A DNA stretch of 64,000 nucleotides from Boletus sp. NGJ (taxonomy: Eukaryota; Basidiomycota; Agaricomycetes; Boletales; Boletaceae), in contig JAGTXK010000139.1 of assembly GCA_019096195.1 (NCBI GenBank), positions 496,001-560,000 of the forward strand, written 5' to 3'. Shown here in pieces: positions 1-10,251 of this stretch; position 1 is the stretch's first letter, and each line of letters starts with the position of its first letter. A program made the position numbers and the translations under genes. The notes under the pieces were generated by a model, which did not search any database, had not been told where the DNA came from, and worked only from the letters and a program-made list of their open reading frames with translations.

Positions 1-576
1 TAGACAACTTTGTACAATCTTCAAAGCATTGCTCGAATCCCCTCTGTGCGACATCGGACATATTAGACCTTGCCTTGAGTTACCACGAAAACCTCACTAT
101 ATCCCCATAGTAGGGGTCTGAGATGGGCTTGTTGGCTAGGTATGATCCCCAAAGACGCACAGTTGCCGTTCCTTCTCTTGGTTTCTTTGCCATCAAATTG
201 CGAAGGTTTGATTCGTCTGCAGCAAGGATATACTGGAATTTGCTGAAATCTGCATCCTTCACCTGGCGTGCAGAGTGATCAATGGGTATGTTGTGCTGGA
301 TCCCAGTCAACTCGAGTTATGCAGTTATCCAAATATTGTCACCTTTTTGCAAGTTGAGATGGTCCTGCAATGCCGAATAGTCAGTATTGGAAACCTCGAC
401 TGTTGAAAATTTGTATACCTATCATCTGGATCCTCGCCAACGTGGTATGCTCCAGTGCCCGCACTGTCAACTTCGATGTCGATTCCCCGCTTTGTGGCTT
501 CGTGTCTGAGCACGGCTTCCCCCATGGGAGAGCGACAGATATTGCCCAGGCAGACGATAAGGACTGACAGGGACAT
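1..576 (-). CDS. LTP1: Low-molecular-weight protein tyrosine phosphatase, 3' end beyond the window
   Basis: Cytosolic phosphatase that removes phosphate from phosphotyrosine. The P-loop CLGNICRSP lies about nine residues from the start codon at 576, as is normal for the family (C-X5-R-S), and supports this start. Further exons read DHSARQV, then AADESNLRNL, and the acid motif DPYYG near the C-terminal third. After a last visible intron the frame continues as GFEQCFEDC and runs off the left edge, so only the final residues are missing. Four exons are visible, with introns of about 50 nt. The gene is head to head with the SH3BGR-like gene starting at 679. The symbol follows the yeast orthologue. 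The family is certain; the physiological substrate is not known from sequence. Confidence 0.92.
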
Positions 577-678
577 TGATATTGTTTATGATGATGGCTG
601 TCGCGGTTGCCTGGCAGGTCGGCTGGATGCGTGACTCCCCACGGGCAAGTCTGGTACAGCATCGATTGATTTCTAAAC
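577..678. promoter_or_regulatory. Shared upstream region between two head-to-head genes
   Basis: Only 102 bp separate the start codons of the minus-strand tyrosine phosphatase and the plus-strand SH3BGR-like gene. No clear TATA box is visible. A shared bidirectional promoter is inferred from spacing alone. Confidence 0.5.
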
Positions 679-1612
679 ATGCCTTCACCGCCTATCCAAG
701 TGTTCCTCACTACAATTGCCTCCCAGCCCGTGCTCCGGAAGCGTCAAGGTCAGTTGTTCCAACTCTATTGCTGGGCTTTAGTCGAGAGTCATGCATCATT
801 TTCACAGAATACATCTTGCGCATTCTGCAGACCAAGAAGATCCCGTTCGCTTCTTACGACTTGGCTTCAGACGAAGACGCCAAACGCTTGTGGAAGAGAA
901 AGGCTCCACTTAGTTCGTGATGCCGAGCACGACGGTAGCTGTTTCAGTTCTGATTTGGTGCAGATAAGCAACAGTTACCCGGTATACTCGTCGGGGGCAG
1001 GTACCCAGGTGTGCGTGTACACTACGTTTGGACGCACGCGTCGACTGATGACCGAGATACCGTAGGACTTTGACGCATTGTTGGCATCGTCTATTTTGCC
1101 ATGCCGTCCATCCTTGCTGATCTCCAACCATCAGTGAAGAAGCCGTCGAGTATGACGAGCTAGATAATTTTTTGCGGCTCAAGGAAAACTGGAATGCAGA
1201 TGTCGACGAAGACCGTCCCGCACCCGTCGCAAAACCTGTTGGTGTCCCAGGGGCGGTCCCTGTGTCTCAGATGACCCCAGAGCATCACAAGCCCAAGTTC
1301 TTTCCTCAAGATCCCGACACCCCGTTAAAGCCAGCGAACAAACGAAATGATTTTGATATCAGCACAGAGCTTGAAGGCTTCGGACTGCAGGGAGTAAGAG
1401 TCACCGACGACGACTTGAGACAGCTAGTCAAGGATCTTGGTCTTGATGGCGATGAAGCGGCGGATATGGTGCGGAGTCTGGGGGGAGAGGCAGGCGCAAG
1501 CACTTGTTCGAAGCCGCTTATTGAAGACGAACCCGAGACAAAGGCAACGAAAGAAATTGAAACCGGTGAAGCGGAAGTATCTATACAGAATGAGAGTAAT
1601 GTATCCGGGTAA
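679..1612 (+). CDS. SH3BGR / glutaredoxin-like domain protein
   Basis: Five exons (679-748, 808-912, 964-1010, 1066-1079, 1135-1612) join in frame to a protein of 237 residues. The first about 90 residues have the thioredoxin-like pattern of the SH3-binding glutamate-rich (SH3BGR) family: a short strand IQVFLTT at the start, KKIPFASYDLA, then LPGILVGG and FEEAVE. There is no redox-active CXXC pair, so a glutaredoxin reaction is not expected; the family is thought to be a protein-binding fold. The remaining about 140 residues are polar and acidic with no known domain, but include a conserved-looking block around FDISTELEGFGLQGV. Exon four is only 14 nt, which is unusual. The start was chosen because it gives the expected first strand. 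Confidence 0.75.
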
Positions 1613-1723
1613 TTACAGTGTAATCTACAGTCAAAAAGTGAATTGTACTATGGAGACAATCGAAAGGAGTGTGGTTCAGTACAATGGACAACAATGGATA
1701 AGGGTCCGTGAAGCTGGTGTTAC

Positions 1724-2883
1724 TTAAAGTTTGCACGATGGCATGTTAACGAGGAAACCGCCATCAAGAGTAATCGTTGCGCCGTTGACATACGCGCCAG
1801 CTCGACTTGCGAGGAACAGAGCAGTGCCTCCGATGTCCTCTGGAGTGCCGAGCCGATTGGTCGGAATTTGCGACATGAAGATGTGTCCCGCAGTATCTAA
1901 CATTTCGGCGGTCACTGCTCAAACATTTGGTTATCCAGGATCGCATTGATTTGAAAACCAAGCAACTCACGTTTGCTCCGGAAGGCTCCTGGAAGTGGAG
2001 GTGGTCAAATTGGTCAATGCAGCTACACCGCAGGGAAATTCAACACACCGCAGGCGATGGTGTTGGTTAATATCCCTTCCTGTCCGAGTCGTCCCGCGAG
2101 ATGACGACTCAAGTGATGAAGTCCTGCTTTTGCGGCAGAGTACGCATAAGTATCGTGATCGGGAACACCTAGACCTTCAACGCTACCGATCTGATGGAGA
2201 GTGGATTTTAGAGTCAAGAGACGAGGTCCTGTACATACATTAATGATGCGGGACGGGTCGTTGAAGACGTTCCCAGTTCGGCCACCCAGGGCAGCACCAG
2301 CGCGGAGAAGGGGAAGGAGTTTTTGTGTCAAGGTAAAGACTCTTTGCAGATTTAACGTGAGGACTTTTGAAAAGCCTTCATCCTGCGTTGCACGTCAATT
2401 TTTGGTCACGATAGAGCCTGCGAACGGACCGACCGGATACTCGTCCAAGGGTTGAGCCCACACTGTCCCGGCGTTGTTGACGAGGACATGAAGTGCCTCT
2501 TCTCTCGCTTCAAGTTCTTGCACTAGACGTTCCACCTCTGAAAGCTTGGAGACATCCGCAGGGATGGACACGCACGTGCCCGGTCCGAGGGCGGAAAGTT
2601 CCACCGCAGACGCGTTGCAGTCGTTGGCAGAACGCGCCGAGATGTAGACCTAGGATGAGTCGGAACACCGCTGTTCATCAGTTTGACAGACAACCACCAA
2701 AGTGTCCGGGGGCTCACGGTTGCGCCGTTTTTGACAAAAGCGGAGGCGAGCTGGGAAGATGAATGGTTGTACTTTTCTTGCAGGCGCCGTGCTCACCATC
2801 TTCCCAATCCCACGGGACCCGCCAGTGACAAGCACAACTTTGCCCGCGACAGCAAACAATGATTCAGCTTGCAAGGAACTCAT
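1724..2883 (-). CDS. Short-chain dehydrogenase/reductase (SDR)
   Basis: NAD(P)-dependent oxidoreductase of the classical SDR family. Exons joined by eye give the nucleotide-binding motif TGGSRGIG near residue 22, the NNAG motif after LHVLV, the catalytic Ser region RIINIGS, and the active-site YSAAK in YAYSAAKAG. The C-terminal end has RLGTPEDIGG and ITLDGGF, typical of 3-oxoacyl-ACP-reductase-like SDRs. About seven exons with introns near 50 nt. The start at 2883 (MSSLQAES) puts the glycine motif at the normal place. Fungal relatives are often named rhamnolipid-type 3-oxoacyl reductases, but the substrate cannot be told from the sequence. It is not in an obvious metabolic cluster. Confidence 0.88.
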
Positions 2884-3204
2884 TGTCGACGGTGACTGAA
2901 TCAAACTGAAGTTAGAATGGTGCTAAGAAACAGGTGGGACCACGGTTTAAATTGCGGGGGCTATACTGACCGGTGACCCACCATGGCTGGCCAACCTAAG
3001 TCCTATTGTCATGAGTTTTTAAGGATACAAGCTAAATTTACCGGTTACCGGCATCGGAAGCGGGACACAAGAATCGAGCAGACGGTGACAATACTGAATT
3101 ATCAATGCAAATTAACTCGTGTGCCTATCAAATATATGAATACGCAATTCTCAGTCTGTATTTTAGTACCTGCAGGATCCAACGGATGATCAGCTGAGCG
3201 AAAT
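2884..3204. other. Intergenic stretch between the SDR and seipin genes
   Basis: This 321-bp stretch holds the upstream region of the SDR gene and the downstream region of seipin, both on the minus strand. No gene, repeat or RNA signal was recognised. Confidence 0.5.
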
Positions 3205-4440
3205 CTAGTTTTCAGAGTCTAAGAGAACATCAGACATGCGTGAGCGTCGCCGCTTGAGAGGAGCGTCGTCCGATGCAAGGGTCGAACGGATATCGACGGG
3301 GACATCCTCGGATTTGTATACCTGTGAACATCGTGACCAAGGATCTTCAAGGCAAGTATGGTTAGAAACGGACAGTGCTAGGAACACGACTTTCGCCAGC
3401 GACGTTTCTGCGTGGGCGTTTTCGGACGCGGGAAGGCCTGTCTTCCTTTGTTTCGGATGCATTAAGCGTTTCATCCGTGGAAACGCGCCACTGAACCGCA
3501 GGTAGGATACATGCGGCTAAGATGATGACACAGAGAGAGAAGAAAGCAGCGGATCCGACAAGCGCAAATGTGAGGGGAAAGCGAGACACTAGACCGCTGT
3601 CGGAGAAAAGAGTCAGTAACGATGTTCGCATTGAGTAATAGAAGCTTACCGAATTCCATGGCGCCTGACAACACCCTTCAGAGCAGCATTCCAAACACTT
3701 AACTCGCGACCCATACCGTCACCTAAGCTTTTCCAGCCATCCCTGCGGCCAAGGTCTATTCTTGCATTCATATTTGAAGTCCCGGGGAGATAGGAGGATA
3801 GTAAAGGGACATCCAAATCAATGAGACGTGGGATGGTGGAGAACGAGAAAGCAGCACGCTTTGGGGGGAGTACCATGGCCTCGAAGACGGTGAGAAGTAA
3901 GAAAAATCATGGGGAACGAAACGGACGTACTGGTCTGCTTATCGTGACGAGGGTCTTATTGGAAGGGGTGGAAAGTGACAAGGTGGTCATGAAATTGCCG
4001 AGTGCGAAGTTTGCTTCAGACGCCGGGAGGACCAACTGAAGGGAAATGTCGTACGGCTGAACGGTGGAGAGAGGAGGCAGGGACAGCTCGGCGTAGGGTG
4101 AGGGACCATCACTGCAATTGGGGTCAGCAAGCCCGGGAGAGCGGGAAAGGAGTACTGACCCGTATTGGAGATAGATAGGGACTTGCCAGGCGATGGGGAT
4201 ATTTTTCCAAATGTACCAGCCAGAGAAGAGGGAGAAGAAAAGGACAAGTGGGATCAGGGATAGACAGACGAACAAGGGTACGAGGTGGGAGGCTATCCTG
4301 AGTGTGGTAGCAGGAGGAAAGAGGCACACGACACATCTGCGGATGATGGAGGCGACGATACGGAGAGGATTGTAGGTTGATACAAAGGACAGACCGGCTG
4401 CGTCGTCGTCTGGCTCGAGTTTGGGGAAGGGACGGGCCAT
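3205..4440 (-). CDS. SEI1: Seipin (lipid-droplet assembly protein)
   Basis: Integral ER protein that marks sites of lipid-droplet formation. A first membrane segment (about residues 50-75, LVPLFVCLSLIPLVLFFSLF) is followed by the lumenal seipin domain with VPIYLQYG, YDISLQLVLP, NFALGNFMTTLSL and NKTLVTISRP, then a second membrane segment reading TFALVGSAAFFSLCVIILA. The cytosolic tail is basic and Ser-rich (RPRRN, PLKRRRSRMSD). About five exons. The donor used for the last intron is weak (GTCGCT), so the join just after the basic stretch is less sure than the rest. The gene is head to head with the conserved gene at 4528. Length and topology match fungal seipins. Confidence 0.88.
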
Positions 4441-4527
4441 GTTGCTCGACGTTGAGAGCGACGGTGAGGAGGGTCCTATCGGAGCTTTAAAATACTATCA
4501 AAGACAAAGTACCGGGCAACCAGCGTA
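4441..4527. promoter_or_regulatory. Short shared upstream region of seipin and the 4528 gene
   Basis: 87 bp lie between two divergent start codons. An AT-rich TTTAAAATA lies on the plus strand about 40 bp upstream of the ATG at 4528. A bidirectional promoter is inferred from spacing. Confidence 0.5.
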
Positions 4528-5115
4528 ATGAATATCAAGGATCTCGTTGGTAAACCGCCCTCTGCGCATGTCCTTGCTCAGTACATCCGCACGCTGTCCA
4601 CTGGCACCACCCTCCCAGACATCAAATCTTACTCCGACATCGTCTACTTCAACTACTTGACACTCGGCGTCAGTTTCCAGTTCTCACCTCGGAACGGGTA
4701 CGAGCCCGCGACCGGCTTGAGACGCGAGCAGCTCAAGGACGATGATCTGCAGTTGGAGGCGGTAGACATCTACAATGTCCCCAGCGAGAATGGGCCCGCC
4801 AGATCTAGAGAGCCTGCCTTTTCCACGTATCCACGTCTACCAATTGAGTTGCACTTGGCAGGAGCGACCCCGGCTGTGATCACGATTGCAAAAGACACCA
4901 CCGGCAAGGAATTCGTTGGATGGCTGGGAGAGCCGAGCAGAAAAGGTGGGGGTGCAGGACCATCGAGCGGGTCGATCCACATCTGGTGTGAGTGGTCGCA
5001 GCAAGGGGTCATGGTAGAGTTTGGGGGCAATGATGCGAGGGGACCGCAAGCCTGGGAGCGGGGAGGAGAGGCAGTGTGGAGGGTGGTGACGGTATTTGAG
5101 CCCAAGCGTGCGTGA
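4528..5115 (+). CDS. Conserved fungal protein of unknown function (195 aa)
   Basis: Single-exon gene of 195 residues, opening MNIKDLVGKPPSAHVL. No membrane segment or signal peptide is visible. The N-terminal part contains IRTLSTGTTLPDIKSY followed by DIVYFNYLTLGVSFQF, and the second half is rich in Gly and Trp with short strands (IHIWCEWS, VMVEFGG), suggesting a small beta-rich fold. I do not recognise a named domain. The lack of introns contrasts with its neighbours. It is divergent from seipin and lies 96 bp upstream of the next plus-strand gene, whose TATA box sits between them. Confidence 0.65.
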   Translation: MNIKDLVGKPPSAHVLAQYIRTLSTGTTLPDIKSYSDIVYFNYLTLGVSFQFSPRNGYEPATGLRREQLKDDDLQLEAVDIYNVPSENGPARSREPAFSTYPRLPIELHLAGATPAVITIAKDTTGKEFVGWLGEPSRKGGGAGPSSGSIHIWCEWSQQGVMVEFGGNDARGPQAWERGGEAVWRVVTVFEPKRA

Positions 5116-5157
5116 TTGATATCGACGGTTCATACACATACACATGTTGGCGGGCAG

Positions 5158-5165
5158 TATAAAAG
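5158..5165 (+). promoter_or_regulatory. TATA box of the 5212 gene
   Basis: TATAAAAG lies 47 nt upstream of the ATG at 5212 and 43 nt after the stop of the preceding gene. It is one of the few canonical TATA boxes near a host gene in this window, which suggests strong or regulated expression. Confidence 0.6.
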
Positions 5166-5211
5166 GCGGTCACTGTATGCGAAACATCCCCCTCCATCTC
5201 TCCCTCCAACC

Positions 5212-5938
5212 ATGGCAGCACCACCAAATGTCACTACCAAAGCGATGAGTGGCAAGTTTCTCATGGTCAGCTTCCCTCTCGCGTCCTCCTCGCTCATCTC
5301 ACCCCACCAACAGAACAAGACCCTCAGTGACAGCACCGACGATATTCTCCGGCTACAGGGCGTGTCATGGATCAAGCGTCGCGCCATCGCCATGTTCTCT
5401 CTCACACTTGCTATAAAGCACACCACGGACGAAGTCGGCATCGAGCACATCGACATCGACCAGACACTTTCTGGAGGCATCTCCGGCGACAGTGAGAACC
5501 GTACTCTGGATTGGCATGAGCGCGACGAATACGACGATATTTTTGGTCCTGTGACTGGCAAGTCGCGCAGGATTCCCGTAGAGGAGATCCCCGACGAGTT
5601 CTTGAAGAAAGGCTGGACTCAGGATACCATCGACGACGACATCGTCTTGACCGATTCCTGGAGCACTCCCGGCAAGAACAGTTACACGTGGAGAGCGGTA
5701 CAGGTATTGGCTTCGTTTTCATCATTCGACTTGTTCTCACCCGCCCAACTCAACAACCAGACGTGGGGCTTCGCGATGGTAAATGGGGAAAGGCGATATG
5801 TTAGACACACCACCTTCACTTCGCCTGAGAAGCAGGACGGCTCGCTTCACACCCGGTTCGTCTATGACTACCGTAAGTCCTTACTCCACCCCGTTGGTTT
5901 TGGCGCGCTCTGAGCCCCGTGTAGTCGGCGCGGTCTGA
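5212..5938 (+). CDS. Conserved fungal protein of unknown function (189 aa, lipocalin-like size)
   Basis: Four exons (5212-5265, 5314-5703, 5761-5872, 5925-5938) join to exactly 190 codons including the stop. The joined protein reads GKFLMNKTLSDSTDDIL, then LRLQGVSWIKRRAIA, DIDQTLSGGI, NRTLDWHERDE, FGPVTGKSRR, AVQTWGF and ends VYDYLGAV. These blocks match an uncharacterised family I remember from ascomycetes, so it is old within fungi. The alternation of short strands and the size suggest a small lipid- or ligand-binding beta barrel, but that is inference. The last exon codes for only four residues and a part codon. A TATA box lies 47 nt upstream of the start. Confidence 0.8.
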
Positions 5939-6111
5939 GGACAAACAGTCGATATATAGCATTGTTGTTACGACACAGCTAGAAATACACTACTTGCACG
6001 AAACGGAAAATCATTATTACTGTATAGCCAACAGTCACACCGTGCGCAGTACTCAGACGAGTCGATCTGTTTATAGGAGTGAGAGTCCTCGTAACTTTGC
6101 TGCCATCTCTC

Positions 6112-8187
6112 ATGCAACCTGAAATCGCTCCGACACCTGCCCAGTCCACACATGCGACCTTGACTGCCGAGGCAGTATCCGAAAAGGTGGCAGAGCTTGA
6201 GGATGGTGGTCTCATCCCCCACCCGCAGCAGTCGCACAGGTTCGCAAGATTCCAGCCATACTTGGCCTCCAGGTGGCCGCGACTGCATCGGTCGCTCCAG
6301 AGAATTCTTCTCTACATTAGAGGACCCAGGCCGAAGATTGACCTCCCTAGTGAGCCAAGCCCCGACGTCTCTATCACTGTCTCACCATCCGCATCCTAGA
6401 CCCTATCCCCCTCCTCGGTCGCACATATAACTTCCGAGGTCACACATTCACTATCGCACTCGAGCCTGCGATACTGCGGTTCACACGTCCGTTCACTGCA
6501 CCTTGGATATTCGTTCTACTTGTTGCAGCTTATATCATCGGCTTCGCTTTCTTTGCACGTGCACAGTGGTTCCTCACACCCTCTTCCTCGTTTGTGGACT
6601 GCACGTCTGTCTTCTGGACGGAGAATGCTGGCTGTGGTCTCGACGGCGAACTATGTACTCCTTTCACAAATACATCTTTCGACCTTCGGTGCCCTGCTCA
6701 GTGTCGTTCTGTCGTGCTCCAGAATCCTCGACTCGTTGGAGACGTAGAGCTCGATTTCGTACCTCTTCTAGTCGGTGGTGGAGACATGCAAAAGACATAC
6801 AGAGGTGACAGTTTCATCTGCTCCTCTGCAATACAAGCGTGAGTCCATTTGTTTTGCTCGGAGTCACCCACTTATTAGTGCGGATGCAGTGGTTTCATCA
6901 GCGACTCGACTGGAGGTTGTGCATCCCTTCAGCTTGTCGGGAATTTCACCAATTACCTACCTGTCACAGCATCCGGTCTCACCTCCGTCGGTTTTCCCTC
7001 TGTTTTCCCTCTGTCTTTTCGCTTCTCTCCTTCTACTTCACTCACTCATTGTACAGACCTTCGCAACCCTGCCCTGGCTTTCAACATCCTAGTTACGTGT
7101 GCTTTATTCCTCATTCTTCGACCCAAAGCCATCGTGCTGTATTGGTGCCTTGTGTGCATCGGATTTTGGCACATTGCTCTTTTCTCACAGCCTCAGGCCA
7201 CACCACCGCCATTGGATGTGGCCTTCGGTGCGTTTCTTCCGGCACTCTTTGTTTGCTACGGTCTCTGGAGAGTTGCCATTCGCTTTACGTTACCTGTCTT
7301 CGCAAACGCTCCCTTCGAGGCCATGATCTGGTATCTCGCGCCATACTGGACTGGGGTTCTCACGAATCTCACCATGGCACAAATACCTATTGATCGTCTT
7401 ACAGCACAAGATATTACTCAGCAACCTGGTGGCCTCATCGCACTCATTATCATTGTCCTGATCTTGCTTGCGATCGTGATAAATCAAATACGTGTCATTC
7501 GAAAAACCGGTTATCTGCCGTATTACCTTGGCTGGCATATCGTGGGTGGCCTGGTCACTCTCGTTCTGGGACTTTTGCCAGGTCTGCAGCTCCGTCTGCA
7601 CCACTACATCATTTCCATGGCGCTTTTCCCTGGAACGGGATTTCCGACTCGCCTCTCGGCCATCTATCAAGGATTCCTACTTGGAATGTTCTTGAATGAT
7701 GTTGCTGGTTATGGATTCGCCTCCATATTGCAGACTGCAGCGGATGTACGCTTCGAATTACTTCAGCACGGCTGTCGAACTGACACTTTGTAGCTCGTTA
7801 ATGATGGACCAACCGGGTCTCCACTTCCAACATTCCTCACCAACTCATCGAATTATAATGCAACGGTTACATTAGTAAATCAAACCATCTCGTGGGCTCG
7901 TATACCAGACATCGTGTCCAGCCAAGGTTGGAACGGATTCACCCTTATCGTAGACGATGTAGAGCGTTACGTGGGCAGCGCTCTCAACTTTTCCCTTGCT
8001 GGATTGGAGGTGGGACTACCCCACTTTTTCAGATTGGCTGTAAGTGAGCAAGTTCCTGAACCCGATCTGGTGACGTTTATGGGCTACCCTGCAGTACGTG
8101 AGCGCCGGAAATGCTGGAGATTTCACCATGCCCGCAACCCTGTGGCCTAATGGAACGTGGATCAATCCTCTTCCCGGACCATCCTGA
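6112..8187 (+). CDS. LCCL-domain multi-pass membrane protein
   Basis: Five exons (6112-6349, 6400-6838, 6890-7745, 7794-8039, 8095-8187) join to 624 codons. The N-terminal about 75 residues are cytosolic and basic, then FVLLVAAYIIGFAFFA forms a first membrane segment. An extracytoplasmic LCCL domain follows, with VFWTENAGC, a CPAQC pair, a GDSFIC motif and the joined AIQAGF-type turn. After it come about seven hydrophobic segments (for example LVTCALFLILRP and LIALIIIVLILLAIVI), ending in an Asn-rich segment with several N-X-S/T sites (NSSNYNATVTL, NQTISW). Fungi have such LCCL proteins at the cell surface or in internal membranes; their role is not established. The ATG at 6112 is the first in frame. 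Confidence 0.85.
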
Positions 8188-8354
8188 TTTTACATATAAA
8201 GCACACGCGCCCCTACTTACCGAGTATAGTAGCCAACCATTACAGCAATACTGTAGACTGCTACGTAGTTTGGACTCCTAACAACTTGATACCTAATTGG
8301 GTGCTGTGTCAGACATATACGGGGTCACGGGAGGAACTTGCTCATGAACGCTTG
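8188..8354. other. Gap between the LCCL gene and the 8355 gene
   Basis: 167 bp with no recognised feature, presumably the 3' UTR of the LCCL gene and the promoter of the next gene. Confidence 0.4.
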
Positions 8355-9377
8355 ATGCCTACTCCCACCTCTGTTCAACGAGGGTCGCTCAAGAAATGTC
8401 AGGGTGAGCTGACACTATCAGGTGTTGACACAAGGTGCTACTGAGTAACAGGTAAAGGATGGATCTGCACTACTTGTCCCGCAACTCGTAGAGACCAAGT
8501 GCTCTTCCCTAATCTCAATGCCGCTTTAAATCACGAACGAACCGCTCACGACCACGAGCGTTCCGCAGCGGAAAATGACAAGGGTGTCAACGGCGCAGAT
8601 GGGATGCGTATCCAAGAGAACCACTTGCAGACTTTGGATGAGACTTGTTGGGGCAAGATCGACCATCCTCCTCTTACCTCGGAGGGTCTGCGCCAGTGGG
8701 AGATGCACGCCCACGTTGACCATGTCTTTGATTTGGTGCCCTTCTGGCAGCGCGGTATAGATGCAGCGGAGAAGGGCGAAGTGCTTCGGCTGGAGGAGTT
8801 TTTAGAGAAGATGGAGGGCGATGGAGGATGGAGGACTGCAAATGAAGTGCTAGGTATGTTGGGAGGGTGGAGAGAGTCCCCGTCCGCACGGCCAATGTGG
8901 GGTGAGCCTTGTCGGAATGATTGGGGAGCCGTTCAGCGTGGGACATGGGAATCGACTGGGATTGACTGGGCAGCGAATCAAAGAGGTGGTTGGGGTGTGG
9001 GGTCTACTCGCGTTGCCTCGGATGCTACGGAGTCATCGCGCGGAAGGGACAGCGGATGGGCTGGCGGTCGAGGTACATATGGCGGTGCGGCAGTGCAGGA
9101 TAGCTGGGCTGCCCGGACCCGGGTAAAGATGGTGCAGGCGGTGCGGGGCGAGGACGGGAGGGAAGAACTCCACCACTTTGCCGATGCTATTGCGCGACAG
9201 GAAGCTGTGAACGAAGAACGACGTAAACAGATGCACTTGTTCTTTGAGGTATGTGCTCGTTGTCAGTCGAATATACGAGTACTGATTCAGACTGTTCCAA
9301 CACGACAGATGCCGATGGAACAGAAAATCCAAAAAATAGAGGAGACGATACGGTTCCTTCGCGCGCACACGGTGTGA
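8355..9377 (+). CDS. Unknown protein with a zinc-finger-like N-terminus and a Trp-Gly-rich region
   Basis: Three exons (8355-8403, 8452-9248, 9309-9377) give 304 residues. Exon one is short and supplies the start; without it the Cys pair would be lost. Residues about 15-55 contain KKCQGKGWICTTC and then NHERTAH, giving C-X2-C followed after 18 residues by H-X4-H, a possible zinc finger with a long loop. Residues about 142-240 hold nine Trp, six of them next to Gly (GGWRES, MWGEP, NDWGA, GGWGVG, SGWAGG). The C-terminal third is helical and charged (NEERRKQMHLFFE, KIQKIEETIRFLRAH). The last intron is 60 nt and leaves the frame open if retained, so two isoforms are possible. I do not recognise the family. 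A Trp-Gly-rich disordered segment resembles Argonaute-hook proteins, but that is only a hypothesis. Confidence 0.65.
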
Positions 9378-9495
9378 TACCTTGGTGTACGATAGGGGTA
9401 GTATCCTAATCGAGATGCTGTGCGGTGGCTGTGTCATACGCAAGCATAAATAAGACAGGGTCAACTTGGACACCGCCCCTCTACTCGATTCATCC

Positions 9496-10145
9496 ATGTC
9501 CAATCTCCCTGACGGCTGGATACAACAGCACGATTCAAACTACAATCGTCCTTACTGGGTGAGTCTCATTTCATTATCATTGTTGATGGCTGAGCCGATA
9601 AGTTCCCTTAGGTCGACACCAGAGCAAAGCCCCCTCGGGCAATCTGGTGGCACCCCTACGAGGACGATCAGTATCTTGACGAGCACCCGGAAGCAAGGGC
9701 TAAAAACGAAATGCATGTCGGATCTGACCTCGATGCGCCGCCCCCGTACGATGCGGCCACGGGGCGACACACTTTGAGGAGTGCAGAGAAATCCGGTCCT
9801 TCCCAGCGCCCCGTTGCGGACCCGCACACCGAGCACAAGCGTGGGGTATTTGGAAGATTCAAGGACAAGGCGATCGGGACGAAGGAGGAGCGCGAGGAAC
9901 ACAGGCGGATTAGGGCGGAACAGGCGGCGCGAGCGGAAGAAGAGGCGAGGCAGGCAAGAACGCGGCAACTAGAGGAGCGGGAAGCGTACATGCGAGCGTA
10001 CGGTGGATATGCGCCGTATTACCCGAGCTATCCAGGGCATCCAGGGCGTGCACCTGGACTCGGTGGGGACAATACAGCGGCTCTCTTACTGGGCGGGTTG
10101 GCAGGGGGTCTCTTGCTTGGTGACATCTTCAGCGGTGGATTCTGA
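9496..10145 (+). CDS. WW-domain protein with charged middle and Gly-rich tail
   Basis: Two exons (9496-9558, 9612-10145) join to 198 residues. The first exon ends in the middle of a WW domain: LPDGWIQQHDSN, NRPYWVDTRAKPP and the second signature WW pair in AIWWHPYED, so the domain covers residues about 4-38. It should bind Pro-rich ligands. A PPPY motif (DAPPPYDAA) follows, which could bind another WW domain or itself. The middle is strongly charged and helical (KEEREEHRRIRAEQ). The tail is rich in Gly, Tyr and Pro and ends LLLGGLAGGLLLGDIFSGGF, a hydrophobic Gly-rich segment seen in small fungal membrane-associated proteins. Function unknown. Confidence 0.82.
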
Positions 10146-10150
10146 TCGAG

Positions 10151-10170
10151 TTATTTATTTATTTATTTAT
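10151..10170 (+). repeat. TTTA tetranucleotide repeat
   Basis: About five TTTA units directly after the stop of the WW-domain gene, probably in its 3' UTR. Transcribed it would be an AU-rich element. Confidence 0.8.
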
Positions 10171-10251
10171 GTTGTATTGTATATCGTGTGAAAGTAATGG
10201 AATGATAAGTGAGGACAGAGTTTTGGGATGTGCTCGTCGTCGCAGGATAAG

